From Neodontobutis hainanensis (lineage: Eukaryota; Chordata; Actinopteri; Gobiiformes; Odontobutidae), in the NCBI GenBank assembly GCA_024349245.1, contig JALDNG010000022.1, positions 6,028,001-6,092,000 on the forward strand: 64,000 nt of DNA, read 5' to 3'. A model generated the notes under the pieces. That model was not told the origin of the DNA, did no database searches, and saw only the letters and a program-made list of their open reading frames with translations. The position numbers and the translations under genes are program-made. Below are positions 20,966 to 33,057 of the stretch, piece by piece (the first letter of the stretch is position 1; each line of letters begins with the position of its first letter).

Positions 20966-22060
20966 AAGGACTAGTGTTGTAGAAAATAAGCTGTAAACAT
21001 GTCTTTGCTCCAAACTTTCCAACCTCTGGACAATGATCTGTAAAACATCCATACTATGACAACAAACACAAATTTACAACTCATCCAGAACAAAGCCATA
21101 CACAACAATGTAACCAGCCACATTTATGGTAATCCTAAATGAACTAACATGCTGGTGATTACTCTTCACAAGCTGATAAGAAGATAAGAAGTTTCCAGTT
21201 AGGTGAATAGAAAAATATTATCTGTCCTATATATTTAATAAATTTGCATCACCAAACATAATTATCTCATGTATGTGTGAAAGAGAGAAGACAACAACTT
21301 TACAGCAGTAGGGTAAACACGAGTTGTTACCCAACACTCTTATTGCAAATTGCCTTGACCCAAATGCATGTCAAAAACTCTATTTGCAACAATCCTCAAC
21401 TCTTACACTAGACATGTTGCATAAACCTCCAGGAGTGACACATGCAAGACACTTTTTAGTGCCTTTCCAAATCATGCCCAATCAACTGAATTTAGTATCA
21501 GTGGTATCTCATCAAGTTGTAGAAACATCTCAAAGATGATCTGTGGAAAAACAATGTACCTGAGGTTAAATGTGTCATGGCAAAGGCTGTTACTACTTAG
21601 GTACATGTGCTTTTTTTTATTATTTTTAATAAATTTGAAAACCTCTTTTACGTTGTCATTATGGGGTATTGTTTGAACAATTTTGATAAAAATAATGTAT
21701 TTAATCCATTTTGGAATAAGGCTGTAACAAAACAAAATGTGGAAAAAGTGAAGCTGTGTGAATACTTTCCGGATTCACTGTAAATACTTCTAATATTTAA
21801 GTGTTTAAAAGACACTGATCTAAAATTACACTCATAGATATGTGACTGCACAAAGCTTGAAACCTCTGTCAATTCTTTTACACAAGTTTTTACTTACAAA
21901 AATTACTATTGCTTGAAGTGGAAGTGCAGTGGAATATTGCTGTGGTTCAAAAGCCACAAAATTCAAAGAAATATACTAATATACCTGGCACTTTTTTATA
22001 TTTTTATTTTTAATAAACTAGTTCTAAAAAATAGCACTATTTGAAATCAAGGCTTAAACA
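20966..22060. repeat. 1.1-kb identical block, copy 2
   Basis: This is the partner of 15091-16185. It includes the Tc1-like end at 21450-21783. No genes. Confidence 0.85.
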
Positions 22061-22315
22061 TTTTAATGCATAATTAATGCCTTTTATAAATGGACTTGAA
22101 GGACACAAATGAGTCAGTGAGTCTATCTGGTGCACACTGCCAGTATTTTTACACTTCATGCTACGGGGGCACCAAGAGATTCTGAGAAAGTGTAAATGCC
22201 CATGTGACCTCAGTCTAGACTATTTACAGGACAACAGATAAAGATCACTGCTGATGAAACACAAGTGGACCTGTATAAAAGTTTAGATTTTCAGTGTAAC
22301 AACTGTGGCAGTGGA

Positions 22316-22945
22316 ATGATGCGACGCGTCTACAATACATCCGGCTGTTCCTCATTTTCATGAGTCTGGGGATAATGGTAAGTTTAACAAATCATGCTGC
22401 TTTATTTATGCTAATAATGGACTAATCTCAAAGGACCTTCTTCATTGTAGTGCTTGGGAGTGTAATTGTAAATGGGGAAAGGGTCCCAGATAATGCCATG
22501 CAGTATATGGCCTCTGTGCAGAACAACGGGAAGCACATTTGTGGAGGCATCCTGGTCAGTGAAGACTTTGTGCTCACTGCTTCACACTGTGATATGTAAG
22601 TCTTTTCTCTAAGAACACGATTTGTATTTAGTGTATTTTAGTGTATTTACGATTGTTAGTGTGAGCTTTAATGTAGTTAATGATAAAATCTGACAATCTC
22701 TCATTTTTAGGGCAACAAGTGTTGTTCTTGGTACACATGATATTAGTTCCACTAACAATTTGAGGTACAATGTGAAGCAATGCAAAACCCATCTTATGAG
22801 AGAATCAACCTGGGCAATGACATCATGCTCCTCAAAGTAAGTAGCCATCTATAACAAATACTTCAGTTGGAAGGAACAGTGATTGTATACTTCTGATGAT
22901 CCCCAGCTGTCTCGGAAAGCTCCTGTCAAACCAGTGCCATTACAA
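22316..22945 (+). pseudogene. A/C/B hybrid protease pseudogene ("A4")
   Basis: Exon 1 (22316-22376) is A-type but has 2 extra bases after ATGATGCGACG and lacks one G near 22371, so it runs into a stop. Exon 2 (22451-22595) starts A-type (VLGSVIVNG) and switches to C-type (NNGKHICGGILVSEDFVLTASHCD). Exon 3 (22711-22837) is C-type with one A missing near 22785, which breaks the frame before LGNDIMLLK. Exon 4 (from 22909) is the truncated B-type start shared with 6431-6468. The TATA box (22273-22279) and AGATAA are present. The sequence shows three lineages fused by recombination; it is not functional as read. Confidence 0.8.
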
Positions 22946-25312
22946 TGTATTTTAAGTTATATAACAAAACAAACACATTAGCACCCACTGCACAAAAAAC
23001 ACAGGAGCTGTCCACTTTTTTCAACTTTAACAAATGAACTGGACTGACACACGCAGTTTGAAGCTATATAAAAGAACAGATCTCTTTTGTTTTTACCATG
23101 CTACAAGTGCTCAATTAATTCAGAGGCCATTAATGACAAACAATGTTATTTTTTTCTGTCTCCGCGCAGCATCTCCATATGATACCTGCAGCTTGTTTCT
23201 TTTGCTAATTGGTCAGTGATCTGTGTTTCTATTGTCTACCTGTAAATTATAATTACCTTATGCAACTACAGTTCTATGAGTATGTGCAAAGCCCACCTAC
23301 GGGTCAAGCCTCAAGACCCCAGTATCTATGATCAGGGACAGACCACCTCTCTCAAGATCATCCATCCAGCCCTAACATGGCTGCACAGATGTGGTGGGTG
23401 GGGATGCCCGGTCCCTCTGCTAAGATCTGTCCAGTCCAAGCCTCTCTCATGGAACACCTTAAAAGGTCTTTGAGTAAGGGCGCCGCCATACGTCAAAATA
23501 CATCGAAATACGGCAATATACCGCCGTCCACCAGAGGGCAGGCTCCAAAAGCAAAAAATAAGAAGAAATCCAATAGCAACTTTACAAGTGTAAAAATTAT
23601 GTTTACAGCCTGGTACAAAAGATGGCTCCTGTCTCTAGAGCTAAGTTTTTACCATGTGACAACTCTGGGGTGAATTTTTGATTATTACGTCCGTTTATGC
23701 TATCTGAAAATGATTCTTTTACTATGCAGTAAAAGTGGAAAAGCCCAGATAAACAGTAACCGCCATTTTATTGCCCTGTGGCAAGGACAATATTGGTGAA
23801 TAGGGGATCAATGGGTGTAAGTTGTCTATAGTGTATACTGTCATTGGTCCAGTCCCTGTATGACCGGATTGACGGAAGTAAGTCAGATTTTTTCTGGTGC
23901 ATGTTGGACTCGCAGGGCTGCCCTTACACATCGGTTCTGTTCATTATCTTTATGGACAGGATTTCTAGGCACACATGATTTAGTTTCTGCTTCTTGCAGA
24001 TAATGTCATGTTGGCTCCATCAAGCCAGGACCTTCCACATGCACTGGAATAGTTTGCAGCCGAGTGTGAAGCAGCTGGGATGAGATTCAGCACCTCCAAG
24101 TCTGAGGCCATGATTTTTGCCGGAAAAGGTCGGTGGTGAGCTCCTGCCTCAAGAGGTGGAGTTCAAGTATCTTGGGGTCTTGTTCACGAGTGAGGGAAGA
24201 AGGAGCGGGAGGTTGACAGATGGATTGGGGCTGCTTCTGCAGTGATGCAGACGATGTATCCGTCTGTCGTGGTGAAGAAGGAGCTGAGCTGCAAGACAAA
24301 GCTCTTGATTTACCGGTCAATCTACGTTCCTACCCTCACCTATGGTAAGAAGTTGTGGGTCATGACCGAAAGGACATGATCCTGGATACAGGCGGCCAAA
24401 ATGAGCTTTCTCCATAGGCGGCAGCTGCTCCTTAGAGATAGGGTGAAGAGCTTGGCCACTCGGAAGGAGCTTAAAGTAGAGCCGCTGCTCCTCCACATCG
24501 ACAGGAGTCAGCTAAAGTGGCTCGAGCAACTCTTCTGGATGCCTTCCTGAGGAGGGGTTCCTGGCGCGTCCCACCGAGAGAAATCCCCGGTGAAGACCTA
24601 GGGCAGGTTGGTGGGACTATGTCTCTCGGCTGGCCTGGGAACGCCTCGGTATCCCTCCGGAAGAGCAGAGTCTAGAGAGGAGAGACTGAACATCTCTGTA
24701 CAAAGTAAAAGTGGCTCATTTTCCGCTTTCCCCACAGTTCACACAGTTGTTGTGTCCTTGGGCAAGACACTAAACCCTTTTTGCCTCTAGTGTCTGGTGA
24801 TGGTCGGCGAGTCCGTAGGCGCAAAATGGCTGCCCTGTCAGTCTGCTTTGTCAGTCTGCCCCAGGACAGCTGTGGTTACAGCTGTAGCTTACCACCACCA
24901 GTGTGTGACTGTGCTTCACATATCCATGAATAATGGATATGTGAAGCATCTTTGGGTATCTTGAAAACTGCTATATAAGTAATATGCATTATCATTAGGC
25001 CCGAGCCGCTGATAACCGGGAGGACCTATTGTTTTTTTGCTCAAATTATTAATTAATTTATTTATTTATTCTGCAAAATGATCCTCAATTTGACCCAGTG
25101 AACATGCGCAAAAAGTCATTTTTATTGGGCCAAAAGTTCAAGGTCAGTGAAAAATTTATGTATTTGAAGTCAACGAAAAAAAAAATATGAAAAATGACTC
25201 AGTGGCGACCCCTAGAAAAGTCAAAATACATTGGGCCTATGGAAAGTGAAAGTACATTTTTTTCCAATGTAGAAATACAAAACTTGGTACATCCTTAGGA
25301 CACCTCAGGGCA
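22823..25312 (+). repeat. 2.5-kb duplicated block, copy 2
   Basis: This is the partner of 6345-8822. It carries the anonymous repeat (about 23470-23840, with an extra ~24-bp stretch near 23670), a LINE 3' fragment (about 23875-24680), a SINE-like tail (about 24725-25005) and an AT-rich repeat. Homopolymer runs up to about 24.45 kb are shorter than in copy 1; after that the two agree. Confidence 0.85.
23875..24680 (+). mobile_element. LINE 3' fragment (duplicate of 7380-8190)
   Basis: It has the same broken reverse-transcriptase tail as copy 1 (IYRSIYVPTLTYG near 24305-24345). Additional single-base losses break even the parts that are open in copy 1. Confidence 0.75.
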
Positions 25313-26232
25313 AGTCCATCTTGAAAACTACAAGAGAGTTATGCATAACGTGGCTGTAACTAAGTAAAATATAGTCTCCCAAGTAACATGTAACTGCACT
25401 TACTTGTCTGGGCAGTGGGTTCTTGGGAGTGTGCAATGTGAGAAGTGATGTTTTACATCTTTTAACTACAATAGAAAAAGTTAGATTAGTATGCTATATT
25501 ATAGCTTATAAAATATTAACTATATAACATATTATAGAGAGAAACATAGCGTGTTCATGAATCTAAAATAATTTTATTTTAATTTAGAAGTATTTATAAT
25601 ATTATGGCTTTAATTGCATAATCTACAGGTTCTTTCTATACATTTAATAAAAGTTTTAAATCTATTTAGAAAAAGTATGTGACAGATAACAATCTTTCAA
25701 TATTATAGCTTAATCCCCAAAACATGCACAAAAAACAGAAGTAGGAATAAACGTATTTATACGTTTGAAGTCTTTGCTTTCTTTAGTGGTCTTACAAGTA
25801 AAACGTCTAATAAAACTATCATAAAGAATAAAAAAGTTTTAACAGCCATTAGAGTTAATTTCAAATTAGTTGATAAATGCAGTCAAAGTCATAAAGTCCA
25901 CTTACTATCGACGAACGAGAGCAGTCCAACGATGGCAACAAGAGGGGCGGAAAATCCCACTGTGAAAAAAAAATGTTGCTGGAACGGGAGAGCTCCACTA
26001 GCGTTAGCAACAGGTTAGCATTAGCCTTAGCCTCGGCTACCGCGGAGTGGGCGTAATTACCCACGCACGCGCTTGCGATGCAACACTCCCTTTGCCCATT
26101 TTAGTAACATCCTCTGACGAAGGAGTCTGAAATGTCCGGATGTAATCGCCATTTTTTTGCCCATGAATTGGAGTCATATCAGTAAACAGGGGACCAATGG
26201 GCAGATTACATCCATTTTTATTTACTATCTAT
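25313..26232. other. Unique non-coding stretch
   Basis: I see no gene. The part at about 26140-26230 has a short piece of the anonymous repeat (CATT...GGGGACCAATGGG). A GC-richer patch near 25900-26060 contains GCTAGC-like direct repeats (CTAGCGTTAGCAACAGGTTAGC) but nothing assignable. Confidence 0.4.
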
Positions 26233-26404
26233 GGTAGTGGGTGGCAGAGCTTCAAATTTGTTCCAATTGACTTTATAACTTGAAAATTTTCAGACAGTCG
26301 CCGCCAGCACATGCTGCACAACATAGCCTCAAGTTCTAACGGTAATACCCACAACGTCCAGCAGATGGCAGAAGATGGTAAGAAACTTGAAAGGCTAAAA
26401 GAAT

Positions 26405-27107
26405 AAGAAAAATTGGCGAGGACTCATCGGCTCTACTATTATTGCTGGATCTCAGTGCTGCATTTGATACGATTGATCCTGCAGTACTAATCAACAGACC
26501 TAAAGATGTTTTGGCATCTCTGGCTCTGCTCTTCCTTGGTTAGAATCCTATCTGTGTGATAGGTCTCATTTTGTCTCTTTTAATAAATCCTTCTCCTCCA
26601 CGGCACCAGTGAAATTTGGTGTGCCACAAGGGTCTGTGCTTGGTCCCATACTTTTTCACTATATGTTACACCATTGGGACAAATCATCAGAAGTTATGGA
26701 GTAAACTTCCACTGTTATGCCGATGATACACAGCTGTATCTACCAATAAAAGCAAATAATACTACTGACATCATGCGTCTAGAGGCCTGCCTCGTTTCAA
26801 TTAAAACATGGATGTCTCAAAACTTCCTCCATTTGAACGCGGATAAAACAGAGCTATTGTTAATTGGTCCTGCCAGTCATCGGCACAAGTTCAACAATCT
26901 TACTGTCTCAATCAACAACTGTGCGTTGGAACACGGCAAAACTGCAAGAAACCTCAATGTCATTTTTGACCCCACACTATCTGTACAGTCTATGAGATGC
27001 AGATGGACTAAGGAACTTAGCAGATTTCTTCAATGCATGCGTGCTTGTAATGCCTCATGTAAGGGGATTACAAATACTGATCAACTGCAAAGAAAATCTG
27101 CTACTTA
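26405..27107 (+). mobile_element. L2-clade LINE reverse-transcriptase fragment
   Basis: The sequence encodes LDLSAAFDTID (about 26450-26480), GVPQGSVLGP (about 26620-26650) and HCYADDTQLYL (about 26690-26725), then TWMSQNFLHLNADKTELL. These are the conserved RT blocks of fish L2/Maui-type LINEs. Frameshifts (for example around 26500 and 26670) separate the blocks, so it is inactive. It lacks the 5' endonuclease part. Confidence 0.85.
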
Positions 27108-27339
27108 AGCTACCCGATTGGATAGTTGCTAGATGGAACAGTGAGGTCAAAAGGACACTTCTGGAGGGTGGAGAGTTTCCCATCTTGAGTAATTGTACCT
27201 CCTTCCTCTTGCTAGAAGCAGAAGTTGCATGCAACCCAGTCACCTCCATACATGTACTTCACTCCACAAAACATGCAGTGACCAAAAGAACGCACGAGAA
27301 ATTGCATACTGTACAAAGCTACAGTATTAATTATGTCTA

Positions 27340-27660
27340 GAAAACCTGGAATAGATGTTACAGGGTCAGAGGCAAAACAAAGGAAATCATTTGCATATTA
27401 TGTTATTTTATGGGTTGTATTTACAATTTTTAATCCTGGGAACAATGAGTTTTTACGTTTTGGCTGTGCCAGTGGTTTCAATGCCAAATTAAACAAGGTC
27501 GGGGACAGACCTGATCCTTGATGAGTCCCTCTAACTAATCTAAAGCAGGAGGAAATCATTCTGTTTGTCTGTATTGCAGCTTCAGAACTTTTATATAAGA
27601 TTTCAATCCATTTTATAAATACCTGTCCAAACCAAAATGCTTTTAGAACACAAAACAAGT
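27340..27660 (-). mobile_element. L1-type LINE fragment, antisense
   Basis: The minus strand from about 27658 encodes an RT piece with KWIEILYKSSEAAIQTN and RGTHQGSGLSPTLFNLAL, the RGTRQGCPLSP block of L1/Tx1-type RTs. It is truncated at both ends and tail-to-tail with the L2 fragment. A related piece lies at 55010-55280. Confidence 0.8.
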
Positions 27661-28009
27661 ACTGCTACTCAACGTGGGCCAACGCTTTTCAGCAATTTCA
27701 GCAAAAAAAGAATTTGAATCCTGAATCCTAGCCACATGATGTTTATTAATTCAGGCTGAATTAATATTATCCAATGAGTAATGTTTTTAAAATAAAGCCC
27801 ACCTCATTATATGAGACTGTCAAAAACGTTATCTATTCTTCTGTTTGGCTCAAGCTAATGAGACGACCCTTTTTACATTCTGTGGGATTGTTTCTCGGTT
27901 TACTGATTTTAGTTAGTTACAACTTTATCTAATGATGATACAAGTTTCTCCTTATTGAGTATCTCCATTCCACATTTCCAGTAACAATGAGTTGAGGGAC
28001 TTCTTGAAT

Positions 28010-28014
<5 letters not shown>

Positions 28015-28094
<80 letters not shown>
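28015..28094. repeat. (TA)40 microsatellite
   Basis: An uninterrupted TA run of 80 bp adjoins the 5' end of the hAT element. The copy in unit 2 is 70 bp (38401-38470). Confidence 0.95.
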
Positions 28095-28097
<3 letters not shown>

Positions 28098-30590
28098 GGG
28101 GTGTAATGATATATTGTGGTACGATATATCGCGATGCAAAAATGCTTCGATATGTATCGTAAAGTTATAGCGATTTTTTTATAAATCTTTTTTTTTTTTT
28201 TTATGACGTCCGTTTTATTATATTGGTTGAGCTACCGCACCTGCGTCACACGTGCATTCACTGCTGCCTCACACAAGCATTTGCTGCTGCTGCCGCTCAC
28301 GCATACGTTCAATGCATTCACGCTTGAACTGAGCAGTGCCCTGTCCACTTACAAGTCCGACATCTGGCAAAATTTTGGTTTTCCAGTCACTGGACAGGAG
28401 GACAGTAAAAAACAAACAGACAAAACACGAACTGTGTGTAAATACAGTAAACAAACACTGTTATACACAACGTCGAACACTAATACGGCACCACAAGGAC
28501 AAACTTCCAACCGGCAACAAAAAAGAGAGTGAAAGAAGGCCAAACATCAATACAACATAGTTTTGCTTCAACGTGGTCTCAGTCAAATGCAAAAGCTCAA
28601 GAAATAACCAGGTGCATCAGAGTTTTCATCGCAAAAGACATGAGACCATTCTCTGTTGTTGACAATGTTGGATTGTTGGAAAAAGGCTGAGAGTGTTGCA
28701 ATAACATCTGACGGGTGAACATCGGGGGCTGTTCAGAGCTATATCACAGTCACGGCACATGTTATTACAACAGAGTGGGAAATGAAGAGTTTTGTGCTTC
28801 AGACTCGCCCGCTTTTTGAGTCACACATAGGGACAAACATAGCCGATGTTTTAAAAGCAGCCATACAAGAATGGGAGCTTGAAATATCTGGTCGTAGTAT
28901 TGCTGTCGTTACAGACAAGGCACGCAACATGGAAGTGGCAGTCGGTTTGTCACCTCATATATTAAGTGTTTTGCGCACACATTGAATCTTGCTTCGCAAG
29001 CAGGATTGCATGTTTGACCGAGTCAGTCGCTTGCTTGGTCGCGTGAGGAAAGTTTTGTCTTTCTTTCACTGCAGCGCCACAGCAACAGCTGTGCTCGCGG
29101 CAAAGCAAAATATGCTTGAGATTGCTTCACATAAGCGCATAATGGATGTTGTGACACGATGAAACAGCTCAATGGAGATGCTGGAACGCTCTCTCGAGCA
29201 ACATGCTGCTATAATGGCAGCTCTCCTGAGCACAGAGGTGCGCAAAAATGCCCGTCAACTCGATACTATGGATAGCGCCGACATCAGTGATGCAGAAGAA
29301 ATTGTAAACCTTCTTAAACCGCTGAAAAAAGACACCACAGTGCTGTCTGATGAAAAGAATGCCACCCTGTCACTCATTGTGCCCTTGAAATCTATGATCG
29401 AACAGAGTATGAAACTAGACGAGAATGATCCCACAACTATAGCTAACATGAAGAATGCCATCCTGCAAAACCTCTTAAACAAATACACAGAGGAACATGA
29501 TTATCTTCTAGAGTGTACTGCCCTGGACCCCAGATTTCGGTCTTTGCCCCAATTACTCCATGAACAAGGTGAAGAGGTTTTCCACCGGTTGAAGAACAAA
29601 TCAAACCAGTTACAGCAGGTATGTCTGCATTACTAATTGTGTGAGAATCTGTGTATTAGCATTTGTGTGTGTTTGTCACTCCATTTGCATGTTTGTGTAA
29701 GCTACTTTGTGCAGACCTTTATGTGTGTGTAACTTAAATTATATTTACTATACCGTAATTATTTATTTTATCATATTTTTAAGGCTGCCACTGTGGAGCA
29801 AACAGAAAGGAGGGAGGGAGGTGCCAGTGATGGAGATCATACTGATGCAGCCCATCAGAGAGATACAGCACACAGAATTGAGCAAGAACAGCCACCTAGC
29901 AAGAAGACAGCACTGGACGATCTCTTTGGTGCAACTTTTTCTGAACCAACAGTCACCCAGTCCAGAAGTAGGATAGAAGTAGAGATTGACATGTACAAAA
30001 AGGACCCATCTATTCCCCTCACTAACTGTCCACTGAAATGGTGGAAAGAAAATGCTTAATCCTTCTTTGCCCTCTTGCTAAGGCTTACTTCAGATTTCCA
30101 GCAACTTCTGTTCCCAGTGAACGTGTTTTTTCAACAGCAGGGGATATTGTAAATGCCCAAAGATCCCAGCTACTTCCGGAAAATGTAGACATGCTGTTTT
30201 TTTTGCAAAAAAAACCTGTAAGTAACCTTAACAAACCCTAAAGCTGTTTGTGTTGAACTTACTTTTTTTTGCACTTTTACTGCTTTAAGAAGTTCTCTCT
30301 TAGGCTATCCTAATTCTAATTTTATGATAAATTATGTTTTATTGGTCAGTAACACCTAAACAGCAGTTAATTTAACAGAAGGTTAAATTACATCTTGATT
30401 TAAATTGAAATATTGAAAATTCTTTAAGTTGTATGCACAACAAAGATTATTATTGAACACACTTTTGATGTAAAAAAAAACAAACCTGTTATTTGAATTT
30501 CAGTGTAATATTTTTATTTAGTTCAAAATATCGTGATACATATCGTATTGTGAACCTAATATCGAGATACGTATTGAATTGTGAGCTGAG
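28098..30590 (+). mobile_element. Dead hAT (ZBED/Ac-like) DNA transposon
   Basis: It begins GGGGTGTAATGATATAT after the TA run. Transposase pieces in order: a BED zinc-finger remnant (28334-28532, KTRTVCKYS, where the second Cys of the CxxC pair is Ser); a catalytic-domain piece (28782-28985, ISGRSIAVVTDKARNM); a helical part (29172-29636, LLECTALDPRFRSLP); and the hAT dimerisation domain (about 30020-30241, ATSVPSERVFSTAGDIV and NVDMLFFLQK). Stops and frameshifts separate them. The 3' end has subterminal repeats such as ATCGTGATACATATCGTA, but the complement of the 5' terminus is missing, so the right inverted repeat is lost and the element cannot move. Confidence 0.85.
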
Positions 30591-31027
30591 TGTATTTTTT
30601 CTCCTGTGTGCGAAATACAGAAAACACCAACTTTACAGCAATATACACTAGTTGTTACCCAACACTCTTATTGCAAATTGCCTTGACCCAAATGCATGTC
30701 AAATACTCTATTTGCAACAAACCTCAACTCTTACACTAGCCATGTTGCAAATAACTCCAGGAGTGACACAGACAAGACACTTTTTTTCTTAGATGACTAG
30801 TAAACTACACAAAGTCAGTGCACACATTTTATTGTAAAATCCAATGATCATTTTTGTTAAACAGTGTTTTAAAGACACTTATCTTCTTTTTCTGAGTCTG
30901 TCTGGTGCACACTGCTGTATTTTTACACTGCTTGATACAGGTGCACCAAGAGATTCTGATAACTGATACATAGATACACAAGAGTTAATGTCCATGTGAT
31001 CTCTGTCTACATCATTTACGGTGCAAC
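30591..31027 (+). other. Upstream flank of A5
   Basis: This is A-type 5' flank, shortened compared with A1-A3. No gene. Confidence 0.5.
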
Positions 31028-31072
31028 AGAAAAAGTTCACAGCTGATGAAACACAAGTGGACCTGTATAAAA
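31028..31072 (+). promoter_or_regulatory. Core promoter of A5, GATA motif lost
   Basis: TATAAAA lies at 31066-31072. The position of AGATAA in other A genes reads AGAAAA here (31028-31033), so the GATA consensus is destroyed while the rest of the box is kept. Confidence 0.7.
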
Positions 31073-31107
31073 GTTCAGATTTCCAGTGTAACAATTGTGG
31101 CAGTGGA

Positions 31108-32183
31108 ATGATGCAAGACATCCGGCTGTTCCTTATTCTGATGAGTCTGGTGGATAATGGTAAATTAAAGAAATCATGCTGCTTTATGGATGCTAATAAT
31201 GGACTAATCTCAATGGACTTTCTTCATTGTAGTGCTTGGGAGTGTAATTGTAAATGGGAAGAGGGTCCCAGATAATGCCATGCAGTATATGGCCTCTGTG
31301 CAGAGCATTTTTGGTCATGTTTGTGGAGGGTTCCTTGTGAGTGAAGACTTTGTACTCACTGCAGCACACTGTTTGGACGAGTAAGTGACAATTACTTCTG
31401 TAGTAGAAGTGTTACTTTTACTTTTCTAACATCTCTCCATGTGGTCTCCTTTAGTCAGCCTGTAAGAGTTGTCCTTGGCAACCACAATCTCAATCATGTC
31501 AACACAGGACAAAAGATCAAAATCGAGAAAAGAATCAGGCACCCGTCCTATAAAAATGTTGGCTCTGGTGATGACCTCATGCTCCTAAAAGTATGAACTG
31601 GAAAAGCTTTGTTAGAAATACATTCTGTATATTTTTTAGAATAAAAAGTTACATTGTGGTTTAATTACTGTTCTTCCAGCTAAGTCAGAAAGCTGTGCTG
31701 GGAAATGGAATTCAAAAAATAAAACTTCCAGACCCTGGCATGAATGTAGAGGTGGATGAGTTGTGCCAGGTGGCTGGATGGGGGGCTACTCTCACAAATG
31801 GTGGAAATGTCAAAGAGCTGATGGCAACAGACGTGTCTATTATAGACACAGATACCTGTAAAGATCAATGGGAAGGCCTTCCTGACAATGTTATCTGTGC
31901 AGGCGGCTCCTCAACAGGCAGAGGATTCTGTCAGGTTTGTAACAACAATGTAAAAGGATTGTGTCCATAGTCACTTAATAAAAAATTCATGACAAAACAA
32001 AATGATCCATTCTGTTTTCAGGGTGACTCTGGAGGCCCTCTAGTGTGCAGAGAGACTGCAGTTGGTGTTGTGTCCTTCAATCGAGATCGTAACTGTGATT
32101 ATAATAACAATGTGCCAAATGTCTACGTTGACATTTCAAAATACCTTCCTTGGATCCGTAAAGTCATCACCAATGACAAATAA
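31108..32183 (+). CDS. A5: granzyme/mast-cell-protease-like serine protease
   Basis: Exons: 31108-31159, 31233-31380, 31455-31590, 31680-31934 and 32022-32183, giving 250 residues. Exon 1 is 9 nt shorter than in A1 and encodes MMQDIRLFLILMSLVDN, so the basic Arg-Arg n-region of the signal peptide is gone, although the hydrophobic core remains. Exon 1 ends at a GTAAAT donor. The mature start is IVNG at 23, with His63, Asp107 and Ser200. Exon 4 has TLTNGG at the THRNSG loop, and exon 5 has RDRNCD before the 226 region. Intron 4 (87 bp) contains a TAG, so retention would truncate. AATAAA lies at 32230-32235. It is nearly identical to A6. Confidence 0.87.
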
Positions 32184-32189
32184 AGGGAT

Positions 32190-33057
32190 GATCAAAAATG
32201 TGTTTTGATGTATGGAGAGCAAATCTTTAAATAAAATAATTCATTTATTTATCTTGTATTTTTTATTGATCTGAGGATCACAACAGCTTTGGGCATAAGG
32301 CACTGCACACCTCAGAAAATTCCTTCCATGGATCAAAAGTACGCTTAAGTAACAAAATTATTAAATATGACGACATAAGGGACATCTTCCTTGTCTTTTG
32401 GATTTAACACTGTGACATTTTCTGTTTTAGTGTATTTTAGGATACTTGCATTCCTCTAAACCACAGACAACTGATACACATACACTATCTGGTGAAAATG
32501 GAACCATATTTAATAGGTTGTGTAAGGTCAACCCAGTAAAATGACGACAACCTCCATTTTAGAATTTATGTAAATGTTTTGCACAAGCCCTTTACCAAAT
32601 GAGGTCATACTGATAATGATTAAAATATTATCTAGATGCGGATCATTTGTTGGATGTGTTATTTTGACTCACACAGATGAAAGAGGTCACTGGTGCCTCT
32701 TTCATGTGTGTGGGTCATGTATGTAACTACACAGTAAAAGTAGCAATGTAAAATGGAGACAATATTTTTTGTTACTGTGCATATATTGACTTTATATTAT
32801 CATGTGTAAGAAAGATTCAGTAAAGAAAACCTATAAAAATATTCTATGCTTTGTCTTAATGATGTGATGATGAGCACCCAATTAAAGCCTCTTTGATAAT
32901 ATCAATATTAAAGGTTTATAAAACAGCACAAAGGTCTCCACTTAAGAGTAAAAACTTTAAAGAGACCAGTTACACAAAGTCAAATACTGTGAAAGATGTA
33001 ACTGCACTGAGATTCTAAAGATGAGTCATGGATTAGAGAAATGAACTCAGCTGCTCA
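32190..33057. other. A5-B2 intergenic region
   Basis: A-type 3' flank then B-type 5' flank. Nothing else seen. Confidence 0.55.

Larger units (their letters stand above)
20626..25312. repeat. Mosaic of five duplicated segments
   Basis: Piece by piece: 20626-20985 matches 1-360; 20966-22060 is identical to 15091-16185; about 22050-22110 resembles 2885-2945; about 22110-22500 matches 10360-10790; about 22510-22820 is of C type (compare 14040-14330); and 22823-25312 matches 6345-8822. The junctions fall inside homologous sequence, as expected for unequal crossing-over or gene conversion. Confidence 0.8.

Noticed and set aside
28203..30241. A domesticated ZBED-type host gene
   Set aside because: Stops and frameshifts separate all transposase domains, one zinc-ligand Cys is Ser, and both tandem copies share the lesions.
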